A DNA stretch of 64,000 bases, taken from positions 1-64,000 of the forward strand of contig JAEURP010000026.1 of assembly GCA_016788585.1 (NCBI GenBank), read 5' to 3'. The DNA comes from Chthonomonas sp. (GTDB taxonomy: Bacteria > Armatimonadota > Fimbriimonadia > Fimbriimonadales > Fimbriimonadaceae). The number at the start of each line of letters is the position of its first letter. Position 1 is the stretch's first letter. The notes under the pieces were generated by a model. The model ran no database searches and was not told where the DNA came from. It saw only the letters and a list, made by a program, of their open reading frames with translations. Shown here in pieces: positions 54,140 to 62,240 of this stretch. The position numbers and the translations under genes are program-made.

Positions 54140-54169
54140 CCCAATGCTCTGGGAACAGCAGGTTCAAGG

Positions 54170-54175
54170 TATAAT
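54170..54175 (+). promoter_or_regulatory. -10 box upstream of the TfoX-like gene
   Basis: A consensus TATAAT preceded by AAGG. The start would be near 54182, giving a leader of about 70 nt to the chosen ATG. No good -35 is visible. Confidence 0.4.
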
Positions 54176-54251
54176 CTCGGGGCGGCGCGTCGCTGGACAC
54201 GCCTTTTATTGGCCTTCTGCGCCACACAATTTCGGTTGGATCAGTTTGCCG

Positions 54252-54584
54252 ATGGTTTATCGCCCGTTGCGCTACGAACAAGTTATGAAAGCCGCCGAGG
54301 CTTTTGATGTTCGCGCACGCCGGATGTTCAATGGAATGGGCGTTTATACGGGTGAAAAGATGTTTGCTTTTCTCCATGGCGAGGATGTCGGCCTAAAGCT
54401 TTGCCCTGAAGATCGCGAGAGTGCCCTAGCCCTGCCGGGGGCAGAACTCATGCGTACCGAACCAGATGCGGAACCGATGCGCGAATATGTTCGAATGCCC
54501 AAGGATGTCCTCGACAGCTTCGAGAAGTTTCAATTTTGGGTTAACAAGAGCGCAGAGTATGCGCAGAGCACTCGGGTCAATTAG
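54252..54584 (+). CDS. TfoX N-terminal domain protein
   Basis: From ATG 54252 this is a 110-residue single-domain protein with the TfoX_N pattern: ARRMFNGMGVYTGEKMFAFL, VGLKLCPEDRESAL and YVRMPKDVLDSFEKFQFWV. TfoX/Sxy proteins promote competence gene expression in gammaproteobacteria, but stand-alone N-terminal domains elsewhere have no known role. The frame is open further upstream into polA, so the start is a choice. It ends in a TTAG overlap with the response regulator gene. Confidence 0.82.
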   Translation: MVYRPLRYEQVMKAAEAFDVRARRMFNGMGVYTGEKMFAFLHGEDVGLKLCPEDRESALALPGAELMRTEPDAEPMREYVRMPKDVLDSFEKFQFWVNKSAEYAQSTRVN

Positions 54585-55747
54585 GCCGCCGCGCGAAGCA
54601 CGCTCGGCAAGTGGTGCAAATCGAGCTCGATGTCATCCTTGTTCGCCAAGACAGTTGCTCGTTCGATCGCATTGCTTAGCTCCCGTGCATTGCCGGGCCA
54701 GCGATAAGTCTCCAACTGCTTCAAGGCCTTTGGCGAAATCGAGGCTAGGCTCCGGCCATTTTCTGCCGCAAACTTCGCCAGAAAGTGCATCGCCAATGCG
54801 CCAACATCTTCGCGTCGCTCCCGCAATGGCGGCAAGTGAATCTCCACCACTTGCAGCCGATAAAGGAGGTCGAGTCGATAAGTTCCATCTTCGACCATCT
54901 GATGGAGGTCTCGATTAGTGGCTGTGATCAGGCGGACATCGACCTTAGTCGGCGAAGTTGCACCAAGCCTTTCGAATTCTCGTTCCTGAAGGACGCGGAG
55001 CAACTTCACTTGGATCAGTGGGGGCACGTCGCCAATTTCGTCCAGGAAAAGGGTCCCCTTATCAGCGAGCTCAAATCGGCCTGGCTTCGAGCCCTGAGCA
55101 CCAGTAAAGGCTCCCTTTTCGTAGCCGAAGAGTTCGCTCTCCATGAGGCTCTCTGGAATGGCGGCGCAGGAGGCCGCGATAAACGCTTGAGCAGACCGAG
55201 GAGAAAGCTCATGCAGGAGCTTCGCGACGACTTCTTTCCCAGTACCACTCTCACCAGTGATCAAGACGGTCGCACGCGTATCGGCAACCTGCTTCACCAG
55301 AATCTCGACCTCTTGCATCACTGGACTCGACGCGATGAATGTGGTGGAGGCCTTCTTCGAACCGCGTTTAGCACGCGGCGCCGGCGTTTCACCCAGTGCG
55401 CTCTTGACGATCTTCTTGAGTGAGTCGAGGTCGAAGGGCTTGGTAATAAACTCGTAGGCACCCTTGCGAATGGCGGCGACCGCTTGGGGAATGGTTCCAT
55501 AAGCCGTCATGATGATGACGGGCAAGTCGGGCCATCGGGCCAGAATCTGGTCGTGAAGTTCGAAGCCAGACATCTCTGGCATCGTCACGTCGGTCAAGAC
55601 ACCAGAAACAGAACCGCTTTCCAGGATCTTTAGTGCTTGAAGACCATTTTCAGCAACGACCGTTTCGATTCCGATCTTCTCAAATGCCACCTGCAGAATG
55701 CGTCGGATGTTTTGCTCATCATCGACGATTAGAAGAGGACCATTCAC
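54581..55747 (-). CDS. NtrC-type sigma-54 response regulator without DNA-binding domain
   Basis: The 388-residue protein has a receiver domain (phosphorylation site D53 in VLTDVTMPEMSG), then a sigma-54 AAA+ domain with Walker A TGESGTGKEVVAK, the GAFTGA loop in GYEKGAFTGAQ and LFLDEIGDVPP. It ends about 35 residues after RWPGNARELSNAIERA, so the Fis-type helix-turn-helix of NtrC is missing. Such regulators (FlgR type) activate sigma-54 polymerase from solution. It forms an operon with the sensor kinase (4-bp overlap). Confidence 0.92.
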   Translation of the reverse strand: MNGPLLIVDDEQNIRRILQVAFEKIGIETVVAENGLQALKILESGSVSGVLTDVTMPEMSGFELHDQILARWPDLPVIIMTAYGTIPQAVAAIRKGAYEFITKPFDLDSLKKIVKSALGETPAPRAKRGSKKASTTFIASSPVMQEVEILVKQVADTRATVLITGESGTGKEVVAKLLHELSPRSAQAFIAASCAAIPESLMESELFGYEKGAFTGAQGSKPGRFELADKGTLFLDEIGDVPPLIQVKLLRVLQEREFERLGATSPTKVDVRLITATNRDLHQMVEDGTYRLDLLYRLQVVEIHLPPLRERREDVGALAMHFLAKFAAENGRSLASISPKALKQLETYRWPGNARELSNAIERATVLANKDDIELDLHHLPSVLRAAA

Positions 55748-56859
55748 GGCAGGTGCACCTCAAATGTTGTCCCAACGCCTTCCTGGGATTGCACCGAAAT
55801 GAACCCGCCATGAGCCTGGACGACCTTTTGCACGATGCTAAGCCCGAGCCCAGTCCCACTTGGCTTCGTCGTAAAGAAAGGAGAAAAGAGTTTCTGTTGC
55901 GCTTCTTCGCTCATTCCTGCCCCCGTGTCGTGAACTGAAAATCCCCAATCGAAAACATTCACACTTACTGTTCCACCTTTTGGCGTGGCCTGAAGGCCGT
56001 TCAAGACGAGATTGCGGACAACTTGCTCGATGCGTCGCCGATCAATGCACTTGGTTTGGTTCTCGTTTGTAACCGTTAGCGCCACTTCAGAATCACTAAA
56101 ACTAGATTCTAACAAAGAACACGTGGCTCGAACGACATCGCCCAAATTCTGATCCTCTGGATCGAGCCGAATTGGCCTTGAGAAGTCTAAGAACTCATCG
56201 CATAGCAAATTCAGTTTCATCGTCTCAAGCTCGATGATGTTCGCCATTTCCTCAGTGAGTTCCGGTGCTTCTTGAATCATCTTTGCTGCCCCAAGAATTC
56301 CCGTGAGTGGGTTTCGAATCTCGTGAGCGATCGCCGCCGTCATTTGCCCGACTTCGGCCAGTCGCTTCAATCGGTCGTACTCGCGAGCTGAGGCGAAGAG
56401 CTTGGCGTTATGTACCGCAAGGGCGATCTGACCGGCGACGCCACCTGCATACCGCAGATCCTCTTCGCCAAAGACAGGTTCATCGTGGCCGCGAGCCATG
56501 TTAAGGACACCAATACAAGTTCCCCCATCCATGAGCGGCACGATCAGCGAACTTCCAATATCGGCTCGTTCGCCGTCGGTCACAATCTTCGGCTCTGCCA
56601 GCTCAATGGCCTCGCCCGCCAATCCAATTCCCTTCTGGATCACCGCCCCATCCGGTGTGCGTACAGCCGGCCCAAGCTTTGCCGCAAGATGGTAAACCCC
56701 ACCCTCTTCCAAGAAGATTGAGGCGCCGCTTGTCCTAAAGCACTGAGAGGTCACTTGGAGCACGCGCTTCAGGTACGACTGAAGGCCGTTTTCGTCCTGA
56801 ACCGAGTCCACCACAAACAGCGATAGGAGGTCGTCTTGCAATGCGCGAGCCGCTGACAT
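55744..56859 (-). CDS. GAF-domain sensor histidine kinase, NtrB-like
   Basis: From ATG 56859 it has 371 residues. A GAF domain (about 20-155) is followed by HisKA with H179 in AAIAHEIRNPLTG and an ATPase domain with HDTGAGMSEEA and SGTGLGLSIVQ. There is no membrane segment, so it senses something in the cytosol. It phosphorylates the partner regulator encoded next. The gene starts 28 bp after glnE, so the three are probably cotranscribed, which points to nitrogen or glutamine status. TTG 56877 is an alternative start. Confidence 0.92.
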   Translation of the reverse strand: MSAARALQDDLLSLFVVDSVQDENGLQSYLKRVLQVTSQCFRTSGASIFLEEGGVYHLAAKLGPAVRTPDGAVIQKGIGLAGEAIELAEPKIVTDGERADIGSSLIVPLMDGGTCIGVLNMARGHDEPVFGEEDLRYAGGVAGQIALAVHNAKLFASAREYDRLKRLAEVGQMTAAIAHEIRNPLTGILGAAKMIQEAPELTEEMANIIELETMKLNLLCDEFLDFSRPIRLDPEDQNLGDVVRATCSLLESSFSDSEVALTVTNENQTKCIDRRRIEQVVRNLVLNGLQATPKGGTVSVNVFDWGFSVHDTGAGMSEEAQQKLFSPFFTTKPSGTGLGLSIVQKVVQAHGGFISVQSQEGVGTTFEVHLP

Positions 56860-56887
56860 CAAAAAGATTATCGGCAAAACTTGGCGT

Positions 56888-59383
56888 TCAAAGAGGGCCT
56901 TGCAGGTCAGTAACCTTCCTTTCGTACAAGTCGCGTACGGCCATCCGGCTCGCCACGACCTGCAGGCCGAGTTGGTCGACCTTCATCGCCGCCTCGATCC
57001 GCGTCCAGTCCTCAGGAACCCGGTCCTTGGTCAAACCTGAGAGTTCAAGCCACCATCGAACCTGAAGCAACAAACGATGGGCGAGGATCAGCACCTCCGA
57101 CTCTTCGTCGCTAAGAATCCCAGCTTTTCGAAGGTCGTTAAGGCGGTTCGGCGTTGTGACGCTGTACAGATTTCGAACTGAGGGGTTCGCTAGGGTGAGG
57201 AGTTGTACTAGCCAGTTCAGATCATCAAAACCACCCGGCCCGTGTTTTAAGTCGCCCGGGCTGCCCAACTCAGTTTCAAGGCGACACTTCACTGCTAAGA
57301 GCTCACCAAGCGACTCTTCGTTCAAGCCACCTGCAATCTCGTGCAAGGTCTCCAGCGCCTTCGAGGAGCCAATAATGAGTCGCGATTGGCCGCACGCGAG
57401 CCGCTCCCACGGCTCCATGTCAGTCAAAGCATAGCTATGAAAGCCCTCATAGGTACGGGCCAGCATCCCCTTTTTGCCGTCTGGCCGAAGTCGTAGGTCG
57501 ACACTTAATGGATAACCCTGATTGCGCATCGCTTGGATTTCCTGAAGGAACCCATGCGCAGCCTGCTCGGCATCCAAGTGCCGCACTCCAGCCGGGCAAA
57601 ACAGAACTAAGTCGGCATCGCTCGAAAGCGTTGAGTCGTGGGTCGCATAGCTCCCCAAGGCGACACACTCCAATGGAAGGCCCCCGAGTAGCGTCTGAAG
57701 AACGGCATCCGTGACTTCATCGAGGGCATCGCCCAGTGAACCGTTTTGGGTCAGCACCCACCGAGCAATCACCTTGACTCTCGCCAATCTTGCTCCTTTG
57801 GCAAGCGACGGCGCGTTAGCGATCGCGGCTTTCGTATCAAATGCCTCAAGGATCTCGCCGGAGATCAACTGCTCCGCCAAAGCCGGTTCGTTCTGAATCT
57901 CCTCGATCAAGACTGGCGCATTGGAAGCGATCTTTGAGATGCGTTCACGGCTTTCGATGCTCTCGACAGCACTTGAGTACTCTCCAATCCAATGAGGGGC
58001 GGGTGCACCATCGACGACTTTGCCGTCGTGGACGAGTGGTTCCATGATCTCCGAATAGATTCTGCGAACCCGCTTTCGCATGTCCTCCAGGTAAGAATGA
58101 AATTCGGAAGGACCCATAAAGCCAAGTGACCGTGCCAATCGAGAGAGCTGCCCATGGTCTTCAGGAACATTGTGTGTTTGCACATTCGCTTCCAACTGAA
58201 TGCGATGCTCGGTTGCCCTTAGGAAGGCATAGGCGTTGGCAAGGAAGGTTGCCGTTTCGGGTTCCAAAAGTCCGTCCTTGGCGAGAAGGGGCAAAACACT
58301 CAGCGTGCGCCGCTCCCCAAGATGTGGCAATGAGCCGCCGTGCACGAGCTGAAGGGACTGCGATAAAAATTCGATGTCGCGGATGCCGCCTGGTCCTCGC
58401 TTCAGGTCGTCTCCCGTTTGCAGCTTTTCGAGCTTTGCCCGCTGACTCACGAGTTCCTCAATCTGCCAGGAACCGCGCGCCGATCCAAATGCGACTCTCT
58501 TTCTCAGGCTTTCCCACTCCGCCTGCAAACTGGGTGTAATTGCTCGGCTGCGAATCAGCGCAAGGTGCTCCCAAACCTCGGCGTAACGATCATAGTAGGC
58601 TTCAACGGCGCCAATCCTATTGACAATCGCTCCGGAGCCTCCGTATGGCCGTAAGCGAAGGTCGACTCGGTAGAGCATCCCACGGCCCATCTGATTCTCG
58701 AGGGCACGGCCAAACTGGGTGCAGAACCGCTCAATGGCACCGAGATCTTCCACGTCATTATCGACAACATAGGCTAAGTCCACGTCGCTTGAGTAATTGA
58801 GCTCGTATCCTCCGAGCTTTCCAAAGCCAATCACTTCAACCGGACATGATAGACCCAGTCCCTTTTCAGAAGCAAAGGCGGCCCAGCTGACTTCCAAAGT
58901 GAGCAAAATTACCGCCTCGGCAAGATCGGAAATTGCTTGAAGAATGACTGCAGGCTCCCAGAGCGAATTGACTTCGATGTAGGCAATTCTAAGCGTCCAC
59001 TTTTGCTTGAGGAGCCGAAGCCGATCCAGACGGTGTTGGGTCGAGTGAGCAACCGCCAGCATTCGCTGCCCTTCTTGGATCAAGCTACTGACGTGAGGGG
59101 GCTGCCAAGGCTCAAAAAATATTGCCCCGAGTTCGGGGTTCTGAACGAGAATATCCGCGACCTGTCCACTGCAGGACAGCAGGTTCATCAACCCTGACGG
59201 GTCAGCGTCATTGATCAGGCCAACATATGTCGCGGGTGAGGCGCATGCAGCGAGCCATCTTTCCAAGTGAATCGCAGCCCGAATGGGATCGGGTGATGCC
59301 GCAACTGACTGACGAGCGACTTGCCCGAGCTTGGCAAGAGCCCGGGCCTCAATCTGATCCATGATCACCGAGAGATCACTCAT
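56888..59383 (-). CDS. glnE: Glutamine synthetase adenylyltransferase/deadenylase
   Basis: The 831-residue protein has two nucleotidyltransferase-type domains. The N-terminal site is GFGKLGGYELNYSSDVDLAYV (deadenylating half) and the C-terminal site ALGSYATHDSTLSSDADLVLF (adenylylating half), each with the G-x11-DxD pattern, joined by helical regulatory parts. GlnE switches glutamine synthetase off and on by adenylylation. It is somewhat shorter than the roughly 950 residues of E. coli GlnE. CATACT lies 8 nt before the ATG. No glnA or glnB is in the window. Confidence 0.93.
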   Translation of the reverse strand: MSDLSVIMDQIEARALAKLGQVARQSVAASPDPIRAAIHLERWLAACASPATYVGLINDADPSGLMNLLSCSGQVADILVQNPELGAIFFEPWQPPHVSSLIQEGQRMLAVAHSTQHRLDRLRLLKQKWTLRIAYIEVNSLWEPAVILQAISDLAEAVILLTLEVSWAAFASEKGLGLSCPVEVIGFGKLGGYELNYSSDVDLAYVVDNDVEDLGAIERFCTQFGRALENQMGRGMLYRVDLRLRPYGGSGAIVNRIGAVEAYYDRYAEVWEHLALIRSRAITPSLQAEWESLRKRVAFGSARGSWQIEELVSQRAKLEKLQTGDDLKRGPGGIRDIEFLSQSLQLVHGGSLPHLGERRTLSVLPLLAKDGLLEPETATFLANAYAFLRATEHRIQLEANVQTHNVPEDHGQLSRLARSLGFMGPSEFHSYLEDMRKRVRRIYSEIMEPLVHDGKVVDGAPAPHWIGEYSSAVESIESRERISKIASNAPVLIEEIQNEPALAEQLISGEILEAFDTKAAIANAPSLAKGARLARVKVIARWVLTQNGSLGDALDEVTDAVLQTLLGGLPLECVALGSYATHDSTLSSDADLVLFCPAGVRHLDAEQAAHGFLQEIQAMRNQGYPLSVDLRLRPDGKKGMLARTYEGFHSYALTDMEPWERLACGQSRLIIGSSKALETLHEIAGGLNEESLGELLAVKCRLETELGSPGDLKHGPGGFDDLNWLVQLLTLANPSVRNLYSVTTPNRLNDLRKAGILSDEESEVLILAHRLLLQVRWWLELSGLTKDRVPEDWTRIEAAMKVDQLGLQVVASRMAVRDLYERKVTDLQGPL

Positions 59384-59391
59384 CGTTCTTC

Positions 59392-59445
59392 AGTATGCCA
59401 CCGAGGAGAAACGACCCTGCATGGCTATTGGCGTAGGGCCATAAT
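59392..59445. promoter_or_regulatory. Divergent -10 boxes of glnE and pfkA
   Basis: On the minus strand CATACT (59397-59392) lies 8 nt before the glnE ATG. On the plus strand CATAAT (59440-59445) lies 7 nt before the pfkA ATG. Both predict leaderless transcripts; about 42 bp separate the boxes. Confidence 0.35.
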
Positions 59446-59452
59446 TGAGTTA

Positions 59453-60415
59453 ATGAGGCGGATCGGAATCATAACGAGCGGAGGCGACTCCCCCGGAATG
59501 AACGCAGCGATTCGCGGGGCGGCAAGGGCGGCGCTCGGGCGAGGCGCGCAAGTCGTGGGGTTCTACCACGGCTATGAAGGGATAATCAACAACGAAGTCA
59601 TCGAGATGGAGAGCCGGACGGTCGGTGGCATCATCGCGAAGGGCGGTACTTTGCTTCATACCGCCAGAAGCAAGGAGTTTAGGACGCCGGAAGGCCGCAA
59701 ACTCGCGATCGAAAACCTAAAGAAGAACGGCGTCGAAGGGCTTGTCGTGATTGGCGGAGACGGCTCGCTCACGGGCGCGAGGGCTCTCCACGAAGAATTC
59801 GGATACCCCGTGATGGGCGTTCCCGGTTCAATTGACAATGACATCAATGGCACGGACTTTTCGGTTGGGTTTGACACAGCGGTGAATACTGCCCTCGGCG
59901 CGATCGACCGGGTCAGAGACACTGCCTATTCCCATGAGCGCGTGTTTGTAATCGAAGTCATGGGCCGACACAATGGCTTCATCGCTCTGGAAGCCGGCTT
60001 GGCCGGCGGTGCCGAAGCCGTAATCATCCCCGAAATCCCTTTCTCGCTTCTCGAAATCTGCGATGACCTCCGAGCGATGCATGCGCGAGGAAAGAAATCG
60101 AGCTTGATTGTGGTCGCCGAAGGAGCTCTGCGAGCCGTAGATGTCCGTGATTTCATTGAAAAGAATACGGGCTACGAGGCGAGATACATCGTGCTTGGTC
60201 ATATGCAACGGGGCGGTAGCCCCACGGCGTTTGACCGTGTTCTGGCCCTCCAACTGGGAGCGCATGCGGCCAATCGCTTGATTAGTGGCCACCATGGCGA
60301 AATGGTTGGAGTAGATGGCACCAAACTCGTGAGCCATCCATTGAGCTACGTACTTAGCACCGAGCGCCAAATCGACCCCGAAAAGTTGCTCCTCGTCGAG
60401 GTTATGGCGAGTTGA
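59453..60415 (+). CDS. pfkA: ATP-dependent 6-phosphofructokinase
   Basis: From ATG 59453 it has 320 residues, exactly the bacterial PfkA size. It has ITSGGDSPGMNAAIRG, GGDGSLTGA (Gly after GGD, the ATP-type signature), PGSIDNDINGTD with the catalytic Asp, MGRHNGFIALEAGL and GHMQRGGSPTAFDR. It commits fructose-6-P to glycolysis. The frame extends upstream into glnE but those codons are antisense to it. The stop overlaps the next start as TTGA. Confidence 0.95.
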   Translation: MRRIGIITSGGDSPGMNAAIRGAARAALGRGAQVVGFYHGYEGIINNEVIEMESRTVGGIIAKGGTLLHTARSKEFRTPEGRKLAIENLKKNGVEGLVVIGGDGSLTGARALHEEFGYPVMGVPGSIDNDINGTDFSVGFDTAVNTALGAIDRVRDTAYSHERVFVIEVMGRHNGFIALEAGLAGGAEAVIIPEIPFSLLEICDDLRAMHARGKKSSLIVVAEGALRAVDVRDFIEKNTGYEARYIVLGHMQRGGSPTAFDRVLALQLGAHAANRLISGHHGEMVGVDGTKLVSHPLSYVLSTERQIDPEKLLLVEVMAS

Positions 60416-61332
60416 TCCTAACGGTCACCCTTAACACTAGCCTCGATCAAACCCTGTTCGTCAATTGCCTCCAGCCAGGCGATACCAACCGCGTTTCACA
60501 CAGCGAGATGGACGCCGGAGGAAAGGGAATCAATTTGAGCCGGGTTGCTCATTCTCTGGGGGCATCGACTGTTGCACTAGGGTTTGCGGGCGGCCCGACG
60601 GGCGAGTTTCTGAGATCCCTGCTCCACCAAGACGGTGTACAGCACCGGCTGACGCAAACCACCGAATCGACACGGACCAATATCAACATCGAAAACGAGG
60701 ATGGGTCCCCGCCGACGACTCTGAATGCTAGGGGACCACTAGTCTCTCCTCGAGAGTGGGAAGAATTCCTTCAGGTCTTTCAGGAAGAAGTCTGCGGGGC
60801 ACAATGGGTCTGCCTTTGCGGATCAATTCCTCCGGGGCTCGAACGAACTGCTTATCTAGAGTTGGCGAAACTAGCCAATGGCAAGAGCATCCTGATCGAT
60901 ACCGACGGCGAACCTCTTGTCGCCGCCCTCACTGCAAAGCCTGACTTGATCAAGCCTAATCGAAAGGAAGCTGAGCGCTTGCTAGGGCGCCCAGTTTCCG
61001 ATGCTGCGACCGATGTGGTTTCCCTGCGCGAGATAACGGGCGGCAGATTCGCCATCATCAGCCTTGGGAAAGAGGGGGCAGTTTTAGCAAGCGATGAGGG
61101 TGTATTCAAAGGAATATCGCCATCTGTTGAGGCGGTTAGTTCGATTGGAAGTGGCGATTCGATGCTTGGCGCATTCCTCTCCCGAGTCGAGGCCGGCGAC
61201 CCGCCTGCGCTGGCCTTTCAATGGGGGCTGGCCGCGGGGGCTGCCACAGCCACCACCGACGGCAAGCAGATTGGGCATCCAAGTGTCATCGAGCTCCTCT
61301 TTGACCGGGCCATAGTCCGACAGGTTGGATAG
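60412..61332 (+). CDS. PfkB-family sugar kinase (1-phosphofructokinase or tagatose-6-P kinase)
   Basis: This 306-residue ribokinase-fold enzyme starts at TTG 60412, overlapping the pfkA stop. It has LTVTLNTSLDQTLFV and DAGGKGINLSRVAHSLGAS at the N-terminus and the catalytic GSGDSMLGAFL with the anion hole near the end. The LNTSLDQT and GGKGIN pattern is typical of the FruK/LacC/PfkB group. Whether it takes fructose-1-P, tagatose-6-P or fructose-6-P cannot be read. Strict coupling to pfkA implies a role in the same step or entry route. Confidence 0.85.
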   Translation: MILTVTLNTSLDQTLFVNCLQPGDTNRVSHSEMDAGGKGINLSRVAHSLGASTVALGFAGGPTGEFLRSLLHQDGVQHRLTQTTESTRTNINIENEDGSPPTTLNARGPLVSPREWEEFLQVFQEEVCGAQWVCLCGSIPPGLERTAYLELAKLANGKSILIDTDGEPLVAALTAKPDLIKPNRKEAERLLGRPVSDAATDVVSLREITGGRFAIISLGKEGAVLASDEGVFKGISPSVEAVSSIGSGDSMLGAFLSRVEAGDPPALAFQWGLAAGAATATTDGKQIGHPSVIELLFDRAIVRQVG

Positions 61333-61344
61333 ACTAGAGGCCCG

Positions 61345-61824
61345 ATGACTGACCCGTCAAGCGACAAGCGATTTGCCCTCAAATTCCGTCAATGGGAGAA
61401 GGTCTCCGATGACCTAAGGAGTGGGGAGCGGGGGCAATCCGTTTGGTGTCGCTTGCGAAGGCGTGAAACCCTCGACCAACCATCTGAAGAAGCCGATCTT
61501 CTGTGCGAAGAACTAGGAATCAACCGCCTCGGCGAAAAGTGGTCCGAGATCGACGCCTACGGTGCCGAAAATCTGCTGGTGCGAATCTTGGGCAAATCCC
61601 TTATTACCGACTATTGGCTGATGGAGCCAATCGAAGCCCGAGCCGTAGCTGAACACCTTTTCGACACATTTCAAATGCCGCGACTCTATTTGACCAACGT
61701 TCTCTCGTACGACGACGAAGGCATTACGGCATGGACTCCCCTAAGCAATAGCACCTTTGATGCCTGCGTGACTATCATGGATGACCAGTGGGTCGGCATT
61801 CTCGCGATTGGCGAGCGCGGTTAG
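61345..61824 (+). CDS. Protein of unknown function
   Basis: The 159-residue protein has no signal peptide or membrane helix. It is acidic, with an alpha/beta composition (AENLLVRILGKSLITDYWLM, TIMDDQWVGILAIGERG). I recognise no family. TAGACT lies 9 nt before the ATG. It follows the pfkB-type gene by 12 bp and could be a third member of that operon. It ends in a TTAG overlap with the YqgF-like gene. Confidence 0.65.
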   Translation: MTDPSSDKRFALKFRQWEKVSDDLRSGERGQSVWCRLRRRETLDQPSEEADLLCEELGINRLGEKWSEIDAYGAENLLVRILGKSLITDYWLMEPIEARAVAEHLFDTFQMPRLYLTNVLSYDDEGITAWTPLSNSTFDACVTIMDDQWVGILAIGERG

Positions 61825-62240
61825 TCGTCTGACAAGACGCGCTCCGCCAAAATCAAGCCGACAAAGTCGTCTACCGGCTCGGGAGGAACTTGCATCGACG
61901 CAGGCAAAAGGCGTCTCCAGCCCTTGCGCTTGTTGTATTCCCAGTACCGTTCCCGCGCCTGCAAGGTGGTATCCGTTTCATCAACGAGTAAGACACCCAG
62001 GCTCGGTGAATGAGCATTGATGCGATCAACGGTTGCTCTGGAGCGAGTTCCGGAGCCCACGATCACCATTCCAAACGGTCGCAGGGCACGTGCCTCATCG
62101 ATCTTTTCTTCTAAGTCGGCATCTGGACAAACGAATCGCCAGAGCAGATGAATTTTCCCCTCGTGGTCACGGCGCACGAGAGCCATGCCGTGCTTTGAGC
62201 TGCCCGGATCGATGGCAAGTACGGTCTTGTCGAGAACCAT
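61821..62240 (-). CDS. RNase H-fold protein, YqgF/RuvX-like
   Basis: This 139-residue protein begins TVLAIDPGSSKHGMALV, the DPG strand of the YqgF/RuvC-like fold. A second conserved region is MVIVGSGTRSRATVDRI and the end carries DDFVGLILAERVL with acidic residues for metal binding. It probably acts on nucleic acid as a nuclease or resolvase-like protein, but it differs enough from RuvX that the exact role is open. It is the third gene of the run lptF/G, DUF3084, yqgF. Confidence 0.78.
   Translation of the reverse strand: MVLDKTVLAIDPGSSKHGMALVRRDHEGKIHLLWRFVCPDADLEEKIDEARALRPFGMVIVGSGTRSRATVDRINAHSPSLGVLLVDETDTTLQARERYWEYNKRKGWRRLLPASMQVPPEPVDDFVGLILAERVLSDD

Noticed and set aside
59453-60415. 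Pyrophosphate-dependent phosphofructokinase
   Set aside because: The GGDGS signature has Gly rather than Asp at the discriminating position, which indicates ATP use.
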